Under the pieces are notes generated by a model that was not told the origin of the DNA, did no database searches, and saw nothing but the letters and a program-made list of their open reading frames with translations. Shown one piece after another: positions 44,315-56,340 of a stretch of 64,000 nt of DNA; position 1 is the first letter of the stretch; the number at the start of each line of letters is the position of its first letter. Both the position numbers and the translations under genes were made by a program. Where the stretch lies: assembly GCA_032717465.1 (NCBI GenBank), contig CM064657.1:26319966-26383965 (forward strand), read 5' to 3'. This DNA is from Coenobita brevimanus (Eukaryota > Arthropoda > Malacostraca > Decapoda > Coenobitidae).

Positions 44315-45150
44315 TGTAATGCTAGGTGTTTTAGGGTTGGCTTCCCGTCCCTCTAACGCCTAGTGTGTAGCTGGGCTCTCTTTCTTGACTGGAGCTTAGA
44401 CAAATAGGAGAGAGGCACGAAACAAAAACTCAAGGCATCAACCATACACGTGTATTACTAAATTCTACTGTGGAGCGGGGAGATGTCACGAATACAGACA
44501 CACTGGACAATTATAATTCTTAGGCCCTGATATAGGTTATTAGTATCGCGCAGGATACTACCTAGGTCAAGGTCGGGCAAGGTGAATAGCACTTCGGGCA
44601 GAGGTTTATATACTATTATTGCAGGAAGTCCAAGTTTTATATACCCGTGGAGTGGGTGGTACTATTTCACTGTTGGCAATTATTACTTTAACACTAGGGT
44701 CTGTGTATGATTTTAGCATGATGCGGCGTTATCAGATGGTAACGTATTCACTGTATGAGTAACTGACCCGTATTTCACTGCTTGGCCGCGTTCAGTTTCA
44801 CTGTTACTTTTATTCACTCTACCACTTTTATATTGTCACTGGTGCTTCTCTCATGTCACTAAGTCATGGACACTGTGCTTTCACTGTCACTCCTTTCGGG
44901 TCTGGGCGTCGTGGCGGTCAGGTACCTGACCGCCAACCAAAGTTTCGGTACCCCCCTCGATGGAAGGAAGTCAGGGTTAGAGAGGGCAGGTGAACGGACA
45001 ACCGTGAGTGGTACTTTGGAACTGAGCTACGAGGCGAATAGCGAGAAACCTAATGACACTGGATTCAAAACATTTCCATGCTATTCATCTGTAAAACATT
45101 ATGCGTTCTTAACATACATACTGTAACATATAACATAGACTACTGTGTTA

Positions 45151-45477
45151 TTATGGTGTTATGTGATACTGACCCATCTGTTTCGGATCCTCATCACACA
45201 AATAAATCACCGAGCCAGTTGTATATAAGTTGCAACTTGTCATTATAACTGCAGTCATAATTTTTGTGAATGTTGTTTCTGGATTGTCTATAGCTATAAT
45301 AATCATTGTGAATTTAATGTTGATTCTCACAGTAGTTGTGCGGATGGTTATATATGTGGCAATTATTTTATGTGGACGACTAAACCATGGACAGCGGAGA
45401 GCATTCGCCAATAATTTACTATAACCAGATGAAATTAGATGCAAACAACACAAAATATTATGAGACAACGAAGACAC
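45151..45477 (-). other. Mirror open frames in the fold-back arms
   Basis: Minus-strand frame MSSLSHNILCCLHLISSGYS (108 codons) and its near-copy on the plus strand at 48322-48609 (95 codons) exist because the arms are inverted copies. Two more frames on the opposite strands mirror each other (45387-45698 and 48412-48101). No domain is recognised. Equal decay is not proven, so coding is unlikely. Confidence 0.3.
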
Positions 45478-46059
45478 AGCTGTGGTATCCTGCTCCGCCT
45501 TGTTATCAAGCCCTTAACTGGGACTTCTCCTCATACGTGCATTATTTTCCTTCTCTGCCTCTTTTATTACTCTTACTCCAAAGTATCCTCTTACTGCGAG
45601 TCGTCATGTTCCTTGGAGGGTTTATTGTCGTCCGGTCCTATAACCCGTACTGTATTACATTATTCCTCGCATCATCACTCCCAAACAAACAACGTTAGCA
45701 CAAGATTGCTGAATCTGTTAATACCATTATTGCCACTGCCACTACTACTGTAATCCCCCTTTTCCTATTGTGTCTAATTTCCCTCACAGTACTACTACTG
45801 CTGCTCCTATTACTACTCCACTATAAATCTGTATAATAATAAATATGATTGTCCTTATATCTGTGTATCTGTTAATCATAATTATTGTCCCTGTCCCACC
45901 GTCGACAACTCGTTACTGACCCGGCACCGTTACTCCAGTTCCCACCCACCATGGATTCTACTCCTCCCCCACTCCGACACCACATTACCCTTCACCTCAT
46001 CCTTGGGTCAGAAGGCCTGTTGTTCACCCGGTGAATATACGTGGCATGCATTAATAATA

Positions 46060-46359
46060 AAAAAGAAGGCATTTGAGAGCTAAACGGTAATCGCCCTCTA
46101 AAATATTCTGTTTGCCAAGTCCAAACTTTAGGCCATATTTTGATACCATGAAGGTTTTATGTTGATAGCTCAAGCCATTCATGAGATTTAATGGTGCTAA
46201 AGGCAGGCAATAAAAACTGGTTGACCTTTAGCAGTTAGTCTGGTGACCTTCACTCTGACCCCGAGTTGCCATTTTCGAACTCCTCCAAGATTTTGGCCAT
46301 ATCTTGATACGCTGAAGGCTTCATGTTGATAGCTCAAGCCATTCATGAGATATAATAGG

Positions 46360-46400
<41 letters not shown>

Positions 46401-46460
46401 ACACACACACACACGCACGCACACGCACACACACACCACACACACACACACACATGCAGT
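46060..46460. repeat. Insert in the left arm: duplicated unit and (AC)n
   Basis: A unit with TTGATAGCTCAAGCCATTCA occurs at 46160-46182 and again at 46324-46346, with matching upstream GGCCATATYTTGATAC. It is followed by an imperfect (AC)n/(GCAC)n at 46362-46456. The right arm lacks all of this. Confidence 0.75.
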
Positions 46461-46927
46461 TAAAAACATGATCGCTCCGCCTTCTAAAGGTAGGCGATAA
46501 TAATATAATAATAACAACAACATCGTAGATGTGTAATATAGTGTTCCTAACATTACACTTAATAACTGCAGACCCAAACGTGCTTATATTACGGAGCACT
46601 GATATATTAACCACAAAACCGACCACAGACCGTTCTTATTATTACCACTGCACCTTCCCTATAACATTTCACCATGGTAATACAACCCACTGTAGTCCTC
46701 TGTGAGATCGCTACACGCGTTTGGGAAAAATAACAGTGCACAACATGCCTACAAACCACTAACATAAGCATGTGATGTTTCACTGACATCCATCAAATAG
46801 CCTAGGAGAAGTTAGTGGACAAGCAAACAAACGACTGGACACAGACAGACAGAAGCAGAATGTCTCGCATCGTATATGTAACGACCTGACAAAACTCTTG
46901 TGACCCTGCATTGCAGGTGTCATTACA

Positions 46928-46962
<35 letters not shown>

Positions 46963-47295
46963 TAATCACATGTTATTAGGCACGATACTGAGAAGGACAC
47001 ACAATGGAATAGCATGTGTCGAAGCAATGCAGAATCTGTTTGGCATGACAGAAGGTTGGGTTGCGGTCAAACATTAATTTAGTATTACTATAACCCTACC
47101 ATTACAGCATATTATGGTACTGTTTGGTTTTATATGTCACAGCTGTTTTCACTTGTTTTATCAGGGAGATTATGGTGTTTGTCCTCCTGTGTATCATAGA
47201 TATTAACGTGATTACTACTACTACTACTGCTACTACTACTACTGTTACTACTACTACTGCTACTACGATTATTATTATTATTATTATTATTATTA
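46928..47295. repeat. Trinucleotide tracts in the fold-back loop
   Basis: (AAT)n at 46928-46961, (ACT)n at 47215-47262 and (ATT)n at 47266-47295, in the central part not covered by the inverted arms. Confidence 0.85.
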
Positions 47296-49384
47296 TAACT
47301 ATGATGACACCTACAAAGCAGGATCGTAATAGTTTTGTCAGGTTGTCATATACCGATGCGAGACATTCGGCCTCAGTCTATGTCCAGTCGTGTGTTTGTT
47401 TGTCCGCTAACTTCTAGGCAATTTAATGGATGTCAGTGAAAATTCACATGTGTATTTTAATGGGTTGTAGGCATGTTGTGCGCTGTTATTTTTCCCAAAC
47501 ATGTGTAGTGATCCCACAAAGGACTTCAGTGGGTTGTATTACTATGATGAAGTGCTACAGGTAAGGTCCAGTAGCAATGATAGGAACGGTCTGTGGTCGG
47601 TTCTGTGGTTAATATATCAGAGCTCCGTAATATAGGCACGTTTGGGTCTGCGACTTTTATAATTATGTAATGTTCGGAATACTGCAGGTGTATGTTGTTG
47701 CTGTCAATTTTATAATTATTCTTATTAATGCATGTCACGTATATTCACCGGTAAAAGGTGAACAACAGGCCTGGTGGCCCAAGAAGGAGGTGAGGGGTAA
47801 AATGGTTCGAAGTGGGGGAGGAATAGAGCTCATGGCGGGTGGGAGAGTGGGGGATGGGGTGCAACTGGGGTAGCGGTGCAGGGTAAGTGACGAGTTGTCG
47901 ACGGTGGGACAGGAACAATATGATTAACAGATACACAGACATAAGGACAATCATATGTATTATTATACAGATTTATAGTGGAGTAATAATAGGAGTAGCA
48001 GTAGTCGTACTGTGAGGGGAATTCCAGTAGACACAATGGGGAAAGGGGGAATAGTAGTGGCAGCGGCAATAATGGTATTAACAGATTCAGCAGTCTTGGG
48101 CTAACGTTGTTTGTTTGGGAGTGATGACGCGAGGAATAATGTAATACAGTACGGGTTATAGGACCGGACGACAAGAAACCCTCCAAGGAATATGACGACT
48201 CGCAGTAAGAGGATACTTTGGAGTAAGAGTAATAAAAGAGGCAGAGAAGGAAAATAATGCACGTATGAGGTGAAGCCCCAGTTAAGGGCTTGATAACAAG
48301 GCGGAGCAGGATACCACAGCTGTGTCTTCGTTGTCTCATAATATTTTGTGTTGTTTACATCTAATTTCATCTGGTTATAGTAAATTATTGGCGAATGCTC
48401 TCCGCTGTCCATGGTTTAGTCGTCCACATAAAATAATTGCCACATATATAACCATCCGCACAACTACTGTGAGAATCAACATTAAATTCACAATGATTCT
48501 ATATTATAGCTATAGACAATCCAGGAACAACATTCACAAAAATTATGACTGCAGTTATAATGACAAGTTGCAACTTATATACAACTGGCTCGGTGATTTA
48601 TTTGTGTGATGAGGATCCGAAACAGATGGGTCAGTATCACAGAACACCATGATAACACAGTAGTCTATGTTATATGTTACAGTATGTATGTTAAGAACGC
48701 ATAATGTTTTACAGATGAATAGCATGGAAATGTTTTGAATCCAGTGTCATTAGGTTTCTCGCTATTCGCCTCGTAGCTCAGTTCCAAAGTACCACTCACG
48801 GTTGTCCGTTCACCTGCCCTCTCTCTAACCCTGACTTCCACTTCCTTCCATCGAGGGGGGTACCGAAACTTTGGTTCGCGGGTGTACAAGGGCGGCGGAG
48901 GTGACCCAGCCTCACCACTGACGAGGCTGGGTTCCACCGGGTCCTCTGTGTTCAGGGGCCACAGGATCACGCGTAGGGGCGTCCTCTCTCATCCAGGGCT
49001 GCAGGTGGTGAAGGGCCCCTCGCTTTCGTGGCTTGGGGCGGGAGTACAGCCCTCAGGGCTGGGGGCGAATAGCTGCCTGAACTTCTCGCTCAGGCACCTG
49101 ATGAAGGACGAAGTTCTCCGGCGTCTGGGTGTAGGGAGGTCCCGCCTAGGGGTCCTGGGGACAGTCTGGGGGTCCCGAGGGTTTCAGTCCCCGGTGCTCA
49201 GTGGCGCCGTCAGGAAGGGGCTGCAGCGTCAGCCTACATCGGGGTCTGTCAGGTGAGTCCTCTCCAGATCTAGCTGCAGCAAGAAGAGGCCAGGGGAAGT
49301 CATGGGGCCTCTCCAGTACTCCTCCAGGATGGGGACTCCCTCTGAGATGTCGGTTGGTGAACAGGAGTCAGCACCTAATGGAGG

Positions 49385-50050
49385 AGCGGCTACAGGCCGT
49401 CTTCTGCCATAGGGCCCGGCTACTGGCCGTGGCCTTCTAGGGTCACGGCTATAGGCCGTCACTAAGGCCCGGTTACTGGCCTTGGCCTGGGGGAGGAAGC
49501 AGCTGCTAACAAACCCAAGGGCACCTTCAGAACGGCTACAGGCCGTCTCCTGATTCCCCTCAGAGTGGCTACAAGCCGTCTCCTTCAGTAGGGTTGAGCA
49601 GCAACAGGCTGCCTCCTGATTCCCCACAGAGTGGCTACAGGCTGTCTCCTTCAGGAAGGTTGAGCGGCTACAGGCCGTCTCGGGAAGGGCACCTTCAGAG
49701 TGGCTACAGGCCGTCTCCTGACGAAGGCGGGAGCAGCTACAGGCCGTCTCCTGTTTTCCCTCAGAGCGTCTACAGGCTGTCTCGGAAAGGACACCTTCAG
49801 AACAGCTACAGGCCGTCTCCTGACAAAGGCAGGAGCAACTACAGGCCGTCTCCTGTTTTCCCTCAGAGCGGCTACAGGCCATCTCCTTCAGGAGGGTTGA
49901 ACGGCTACAGGCTGTCTCGGAAAGGTTATCTCCAGGGCGGTTACAGGCCGTCTCCTGACGAAAGTGGGAGCTGCTGCAGGCCGTCTCCTGTTTTCCCTCA
50001 GAGTGGCTACTGGCTGTCTCCTACAGGAGGGTTGAGCAGCTACCGGCCAT
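49385..50050. repeat. About 20-bp minisatellite in LTR H
   Basis: Same unit as in J (AGCGGCTACAGGCCGTCTCC) and same spacer types. Open in several frames, e.g. 156 codons of SGYRPSP type at 49594-50064 and 217 codons on the other strand. Confidence 0.9.
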
Positions 50051-50279
50051 CTCAGGGATGCTGACTGGGGCTGGAGTAACAGCTCCACCCCAAAGTTGGT
50101 TGGGGAAGGCTCACCCAGAAGGTAGTCTTGTATTCCTGCTATGGTGGCAGCAGGCGAGCAACAAGGCCCGGGCGGACTTATGTTGTTGTCGCCCTGAGGC
50201 CCGATGCGCTGTTGTTGCTCCTCTGTGGGCTCCTTCTGGGGGTGTTAGGTCATCCCCTGTGGCACTATACTGCATTTTA

Positions 50280-50412
50280 GTTGTTATGCTGGTGTTTGTA
50301 GTGGGGGTTATTGTTGTGGTGATGGTGGTTGTTGCTGTGGTGGTTATTGTGATGGTGGTTGTTGCTGTGGTGGTTATTGTGATGGTGGTGGTGGTGACTG
50401 TTGTTGTGGTGG
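50280..50412. repeat. GTT/GGT minisatellite, piece 3
   Basis: GTTGCTGTGGTGGTTATTGT and GATGGTGGTTGTTGC units. It ends at the start of LTR M. Confidence 0.88.
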
Positions 50413-53400
50413 TTGAAATACCCGAGGAGGCAATGGGGAGGTATACCCACGTTCCGCACCACAGCGACACACATCCCCTGTGACCCGACGCCCCTCTTCC
50501 ACGCAGCCAGACCACCAGGCAGTACTCAGACCGAGTGCATTACCCTCCGATGGAGAGAGCACTCGCCAGAATCGAGGTGGGACTTGCCCTAAGAATGTCC
50601 CAAGCAGACTCTGGATGCAGAGTCCACCGGACTTGCCTTCAAGTGAGGAAGAGCCACAGCCAGCGTTCACAGTCCTACTTCACCCCAGGGGAGCAGCGGC
50701 ACAGCAGTATCCACCGGATCTACTGTAGAAGGAGCATCCACCAGATCTCCACCTTCTGCCACCTACCTCCGGGAGCTGGTGTCTCGGACTGTCATATCAA
50801 CGACCTTCGCCTGTGCTCTCCAGGAGGGCAGCAGGCCCTGTGGTGGTATCCACTGGATCTGCCACAGGGGGAGAGGCCACCGGTTGTCCCCCAGCTGCAC
50901 TATCAGCTGACTGCAGGAGGGCCGCAGAGTCCACCGGAATTGCTGTAGAAGCCAGAAGGCCCGCTGGGACTTCTCCTGTTGTCCTTGGGACAAGTGGTCC
51001 CCCGGCAGTGTCCCCTGGACCTGACAGCTCAAGGGAGTATCCACCAGATCTCCCTCGACCACTATCACACGAGGGAGCCTGGGCAGTGTCCCCCAGACCT
51101 GTCAGGCAGAAGGAGTGTCCTCTGGACCTCCTTCCTACGCCCCGGCATGTAGTTCCAGTAGGGACCGTCAGACCCACCAGGCTGGGGAACAGGCCACCGG
51201 TCGTTCCCCCTCCATGACTCCGGAGGCTCCCTACAAGGGCGTTGTCTCTTGCTCAGCCCGCCCCTCCTGTGGCCGAGCAAGACACCCCTCCCGCCTCCCC
51301 TTCTTCATGGAGAGTGGAGACTGCTCCCCCACAGGGTCCCCGCCAGAGAGTACCGAGGATGAGACCACCCCGAGGCCAGGCGTACTGTCCCTGCAGCTCA
51401 GTCCCCAATGCCCACAGCAGCTGACGGACTCTCCCAGGGTGAGTGTCTGTAGTCTACCCCTGGCGGCCTCCTCCCCCAGGCAAGACTGCATCCTCCGGAC
51501 ACTGGCAGGCGCCTTGCAGGGCAGCCCCCAATGCCCCAGCAGCTGCCGGACTCCCCCAGGACAGTGAAGGGCGCCCACCAGCTGGCCAAAGGCCTGGTCC
51601 AGCCCCAGGACTCCAACCTCAGCCAAGGGCAGGCGCCATGCTGAGCACCTCTTAAGGGGCTATCACACGGGAGACTCATGGACGTCTAAACTGGCTGTGG
51701 ACGTCCAAACTGGCCCCCACGGGAGGGTCATGGACGTCCACGACTTGGTGGTCTCCTTCTTCTCTATGGAGTTTACAAGTAGTGTGTGTCCTCTGCTATC
51801 TTGAACTCTGTAGTCAGTTGAGGTGATAAACTTGTATTATGATTAATTCAAAACCGTTAGTAAACTTTGTACTTTTAATATTTCTGTTTGTCATAGAAAC
51901 TTTTCATATATACCAAAATGTGGTAAATATGATGGAATATGGATTGATTGTTTCCAATAGAGGCCCCGCCCACGTTCGAAAGGCATACTCGGGAAGAAAG
52001 CACTACGGTGCATATTTCTATACTGGCTGCTTTCTTCACTCTGTGGGAGCCATTCTCTCATCCACAATGCCCTCCTTCTCCCCCTCCTTTGTCTTCCTGC
52101 AGAGGTTTCTTCCTCTTCCTGCAGGATTAGGACTGCAACACCCATTGCAAAAATCACAATCTGGTTCATGTCCGTTGTTGTTGCTGATAAACACGTCGTC
52201 TGCTAGGGAGTAGGAAGTGACCTCCCAGTCGCGTGGGGTGAACTCGATAAAGAAGAAGGTGGCCATCGATGTCCACCGTGTGATAGGGTATGGACGTCCA
52301 AGCTCAGTTTGGACGTCCGTTTTGTGCTGCACAAATTGTTCACGGGTCCCCGTGTGATACCTGCTTTAGTCTTGTTTGGCCCCAGCCCAGAGGGCCACCA
52401 CACTCCCAGGGCCCCCACCAGGAAAGGGCCACCCATCACTCCGCCCTTCAGCTCGACCCAGACCCCAGACCCCACCGCACAAGACTCACACCGGGAACAC
52501 ACCCCAGATGGCCCTCCTCCCACACCGGGCCGCCACCTGCGGCTGCCTGCGTTTGTAGCCCTGGGCGCGAACGACCAGCCTACACCATAAGTTACAGTCC
52601 TACAGCCCGTGTGTGTGCACTCCTACCCCTGGCCTAGAGTATCACATCCCTGCATGTACCTTTGACTTGTACCAGACCCTCCCCCACTGTGATCCCCCTG
52701 AATGTATCCCCTTGTGTGTTCCCCCCCCTTCCCCTCTGATGTGTGATCCTCCATGTTGCCCCGTAGGTAACACCCAGACTCCCCTGTGTAGTGCCCCCGA
52801 CCTCTCACATATGCATCGCACCCTCTAGGCCTTACGAGTGATGATATACAGTGGCCCAGTGTAATGAAATATACACTCAGAGACCCACACCCGTCCATGT
52901 GACGTACTGTTGTAATATATTTCAGTGCAGCAAATCACCATTGGGTTGTCGAGCACGTTGCTCCCTCCCTTTGAAATACAAACCCGACCTGACTCTATGT
53001 TCCAGTCTAGTGTTTAGTGTTATATCGTGTCTGTGCGACAGGGGTATATTTGTATTGTGATATACAGTGTCTCATGTTACATTGCGTTCATGCAACGTGC
53101 GTGCATTGTGTTGTGATATACCGTGTCTTATGTTATATTGCGTTCATACCACGTGTGTGCATTGTATTGTGATATACCGTGTCATATGTTATAGGCCTAT
53201 TGCATTCATGCCCCTATTTGTCTTGTATTGTAATATACATATAGTTTTGTGTATCATACTGTGTTCAGGCCACCTGTGTTTATTGTATCGTGATTTATAT
53301 TGAAAGTGTGTTTTATATTCCACTGTGTCGTACAGAGTACAGTATTTGAATTTTACATAGGACTGCCCATGTACTTGTGTTTGAACAGTTGTATTCTGTT

Positions 53401-53546
53401 TGTATGTTAATATACGTGCATATCTAGCTAGCTGATGTTTGAGCCCTATCCCTTGTTTGTAAACTCTAGCCCGGTCCAGAATAAAGAACCCAAGGCCCGC
53501 ACCGTATCTGAACCCAAGAAGTTGGGCGCAGAATACGCTGCATAAC
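50413..53546 (+). mobile_element. Solo LTR M, split by a small Harbinger element
   Basis: It starts (TT)GAAATACCCGAGGAGGC and ends CGCTGCATAAC. GGTGG lies on both sides (50408-50412, 53547-53551), but inside a GGT-rich repeat this TSD is weak. About 2.4 kb without the insertion. Landmarks: ATCGAGGTGGGACTTG, CCCTCCTGTGGCCGAGCAAGA, CTTGTTTGGCCCCAGCCC after the insertion, and CGGTCCAGAATAAAGAACCC, an AATAAA poly(A) signal, at about 53470. Confidence 0.82.
51655..52365 (-). mobile_element. Small Harbinger element (711 bp) with TTA TSD, inside LTR M
   Basis: Ends AGGGGCTATCACACGGG and, inverted, AGCAGGTATCACACGGG. TTA on both sides (51652-51654, 52366-52368), as expected for PIF/Harbinger. Several GGACGTCC palindromes lie near both ends (51685-51740, 52268-52320). 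The minus-strand frame at 52169-51891 holds QRRGRRRALWMREWLPQSEE, which resembles the basic 'RR..W.R.W...R' start of Harbinger (DDE_Tnp_4) transposases. The catalytic part is absent, so this is a deletion derivative. Confidence 0.75.
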
Positions 53547-53869
53547 GGTGGCAGTTGTGGTGGTGGTGGTTGTTGTGGTGATAGTGGTTGTTGTGATGGT
53601 GGTGGTTGTTTTTTGTGGTAGTTGTGGTGATGGTGGTGGTTGTTGTGGTGGTGGTGATTATGGTGGTGATTGTTGTGGTGGTGGTGATTATGGTGGTGAT
53701 TGTTGTGGTGGTGGTGATTATGGTGGTGATTGTTGTGGTGGTGGTGGTTGTGGTTGTTGCTGCTGTTGTGGATGTGGTGGTGGTTGTTGCTGTTATTGTG
53801 GTGGTGGTGGTGAAGGTTGTTGTGATGGTGGTGGTGGTGGTTGTTGTGGTGGTGGTGGTGGTTGTGCTT
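53547..53869. repeat. GTT/GGT minisatellite, piece 4
   Basis: About 15-30-bp units, e.g. GATTATGGTGGTGATTGTTG and TGGTGGTGG. Higher-order 36-bp repeats at 53645-53750. It produces false His/Asn- or Val/Gly-rich frames on the two strands. Confidence 0.92.
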
Positions 53870-53874
53870 CCTGG

Positions 53875-55381
53875 TGAAATACCAAAGGGAAACCACAGAG
53901 AAGCGTGACAAGAGACCGAGCAAGACAGGCATATGTCCCCAACCACCACGCGTCCCTCTTCCCCTCAATGGAATCCACAAGAGGTACATCACCCTGCTGC
54001 GTTACCCTCTACCTGGACCAGCACTCACCAAGATCAGGGCAGGATCTGTGTGCCAACCAACTCCCCAAGTAGGACTGCGACGACACCCATCGTGTTCATC
54101 GGGGAAAGGACGCCCACAGTGCTCCTTTCACCTACAGCCACCAGCAGGACCGTGACGATGCCCACCGTGCTCCTTTCACTTACAGCCACCAGTAGGACCA
54201 CGACAACGCCCATCATGCTAGTTGGGGAGGGAATACCCACCATGCTTCCCTCACCTGCAGCCCCCACTAGGAGTAGGATTGCAGCGATGCCATGCTCGCC
54301 GGGATGAGGATGCCCACCATGCTCCTCTCACCTGCAGTCCCAGGACATAGCAGAACCATGGCAGAGCCCACCATGCCCATCAGAGAGGGAACGCCCATCG
54401 TGCTTCCCTCATCTGCAGCCCCCACCAGAAGCAGGGCCGTGGCGACGCCTACTGTGCTCGCCAGGGAGAGGACGTCCACCGTGCTCCTCTCACCTGCAGT
54501 CCCAAGGTCTAGCAGAACCGCGGCGGTGCCCACCATGCTCACCAGGAAGGGAACGCCCACCATGCTTCCCCTGTCTACTAACCCTGCGGCACCCATTGAG
54601 GGTCATGCCCCTTGCTCATCTCACTCCTCCAGAGGCTGAGTAGGACGCCCCTCCCGCTCTCCTCGCACCACAGGAGGCAGACCTGGCTACCCAGCAGAGT
54701 CGCTGTTGGAAGGGGTCTGGAGCGGCTCTATAGTGAGTCTGGGGCTACACTCACTATAACCAGTCCCCCTACGTCACCAGTTGCCGTCAGACTCCTGGAG
54801 AAGGAGAAGCTGTAGGCAGCCCCTGCCAGACTCCTGACAAAGGCAAGACCACAGACACCAGTCACCAAGGGACACCTCCAGGACTCCCGGCCAAGACCTC
54901 CCCAACCAGCAAGCCATCCTCCACCAAGGGTAGGCGCAAGGCAGCGCACCTACTTGACCTATTCGGCATCAGCCCTGAGGGACAACACACCTATGGAGGC
55001 CCCTCCAATGAAAGGCCTCCCTCTACACTGCCCAGCAGCCCTCACCCGACGATCCAGTGTATGATAGTGGTCCCACACCCCTTCAGAGAGCGCACGCCCG
55101 ACGGGACCCCTCCCACGACTGGGTGCCACCTGCAGTTATCCTGTCATCCCTAGTCTCAAACTCAGATCCCTGTAACTCCCACAGTGTGTGTAATCTATCA
55201 CATTGTATTGGGCCAAGTCACTGTGGTCTTTATGTGTAATATACGTGCAAGACTGGTTAGCCTGTGTTTTTGAGCCCTGTCCCACTGGTTGTATGTTCTG
55301 GACCCGGTCTTCAAAAGAACCCTGTATCAGACCCTCGTACTCAGAGAGCAAGAGGCTGATCTCTGAGTATGTGGCATAACA
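53875..55381 (+). mobile_element. Solo LTR N (1507 bp)
   Basis: It starts TGAAATACCAAAGGGAAACC and ends GAGTATGTGGCATAACA. Flanked by CCTGG (53870-53874) and TCTGG (55382-55386), 4/5. Closest to B by eye: ACCACGCGTCCCTCTTCCCC, GGACCAGCACTCACC and the CGCCCACCGTGCTCCTCTCACC minisatellite (54075-54560). The end block GACCCGGTCTTCAAAAGAACC is shared with the family. Confidence 0.85.
54075..54560 (+). repeat. Minisatellite in LTR N
   Basis: Units such as GCCCACCRTGCTCCTCTCACC alternate with CAGCCCCCACCAGRAGYAGG, related in layout to the reverse-oriented array in LTR B. Confidence 0.8.
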
Positions 55382-55386
55382 TCTGG

Positions 55387-56340
55387 TTCATCTGAAACAT
55401 GACCTTGGTGGACTGCAGGCTTCTGCAACTTACCATCTTCCTTTCGGGGGATAGGGAAGTAGTTGAGGGATGCTTGTATAACAAGACAGTTGAACTGCTC
55501 ATGTTATCGGTGTCACCATAGATATATTCTGATGCTCTCTACACCCAAAAGCAGCACACTGCTGCTGCATTTTTAGGTAAATAGTGGTCAACTTTGCCCA
55601 TTGTCAGGAACGACATCGTCTGCCTCGACCGTTCCAAGATGGCGTCCACGCAGACGCATCTATAGTAAAGCAGTGTCATATGGCATCTAACATAGATATA
55701 AATACACCTAGATGCCGCATCGCCTATTCTTCAGTACAGCGCCGATGCGTCTGCATGGCCGCTATCTTCGAACAGTCCAGCGTGTAATAGTGGAGCTTGA
55801 TTTAGAGTGAATTCAGACTATGAAAATGAATGTAACTTTGCCATTTGTTGTCCGATTTTGTTAAACTTAGGCTTAAAGAAGAGAAAAACAAAGATTATAC
55901 ATAATCGGATGTTCATAATGAAGAATATATAGCCGTATAGCTAGTGTTTAGCATACCAAATAGATCTAACCTCTACAGGGCTATTATTTCTGTCATAAAA
56001 GAATAACTGTAGAATTATGTTCTGCACCTGACCATGTGTATATTCTGTTTTCCTATCTTTAAAACTTAAAATCATTAGAACCTAGCTGGTAGCTGATAAA
56101 AATTGATTTTCACGCATATTGAGCTTACCTTATATCACTTAGGTAAACTCTCACAAGTTTACAAGAAACCATTTGGCTTGTCATTCAGTGTAGAGTCACC
56201 CGTACACAGAAGGAAGAGGAAAGACAAAAGGAAGGAAAAACAATGGAAGGAGGGCTTACAAGTCATAGGTTATAAAAAATATACATTTTAAGCTGTTGCA
56301 CTGTCACAATGCACAAGGGGATAAAACATAATTCCACATG
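55387..56340. other. Lower-copy DNA with a stem-forming repeat
   Basis: 55541-55660 (ACACCCAAAAGCAGCAC through CCAAGATGGCGTCCACGC) recurs at 58645-58770. Within it, 55636-55660 and 55744-55768 form a 25-bp inverted repeat (22/25). The remaining part to 56340 is AT-rich; nothing else recognised. Confidence 0.65.

Larger units (their letters stand above)
44935..48876. mobile_element. Fold-back (long inverted repeat) element, about 3.9 kb
   Basis: The ends AACCAAAGTTTCGGTACC (44935) and its complement (48876) continue as inverted arms of well over 1.5 kb, to about 46880 on the left and 47345 on the right. Inverted pairs include the stretch ending CTCCGCTGTCCATGGTTTAG (45380/48420), the 'GGTGAACAACAGGCC' stretch (46020/47760) and the TTGGGAAAAATAACAG/CTGTTATTTTTCCCAA pair (46730/47490). 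The left arm has an extra insert of about 0.4 kb. No transposase was recognised. It sits in LTR H; no clear TSD (left flank GACCGCC, right flank CGCGGG). Confidence 0.85.
44315..50279 (-). mobile_element. Solo LTR H with perfect TSD, split by a fold-back element
   Basis: Minus strand: starts TAAAATGCAGTATAGTGCC at 50279 and ends CACCTAGCATTACA at 44315. Flanked by GTTGT on both sides (44310-44314, 50280-50284). About 2.0 kb after removing the fold-back (44935-48876). Blocks match G throughout: the GGAGCCCACAGAGGAGC start, minisatellite, the GGAGAGGCCCCATG region, and the AAGCTCCAGTC/AAGAAAGAGAGCCCAGC end. Confidence 0.9.

Noticed and set aside
53189..53992. 267-codon His/Asn-rich frame
   Set aside because: Translation of the GTT/GGT minisatellite combined with the LTR M end.
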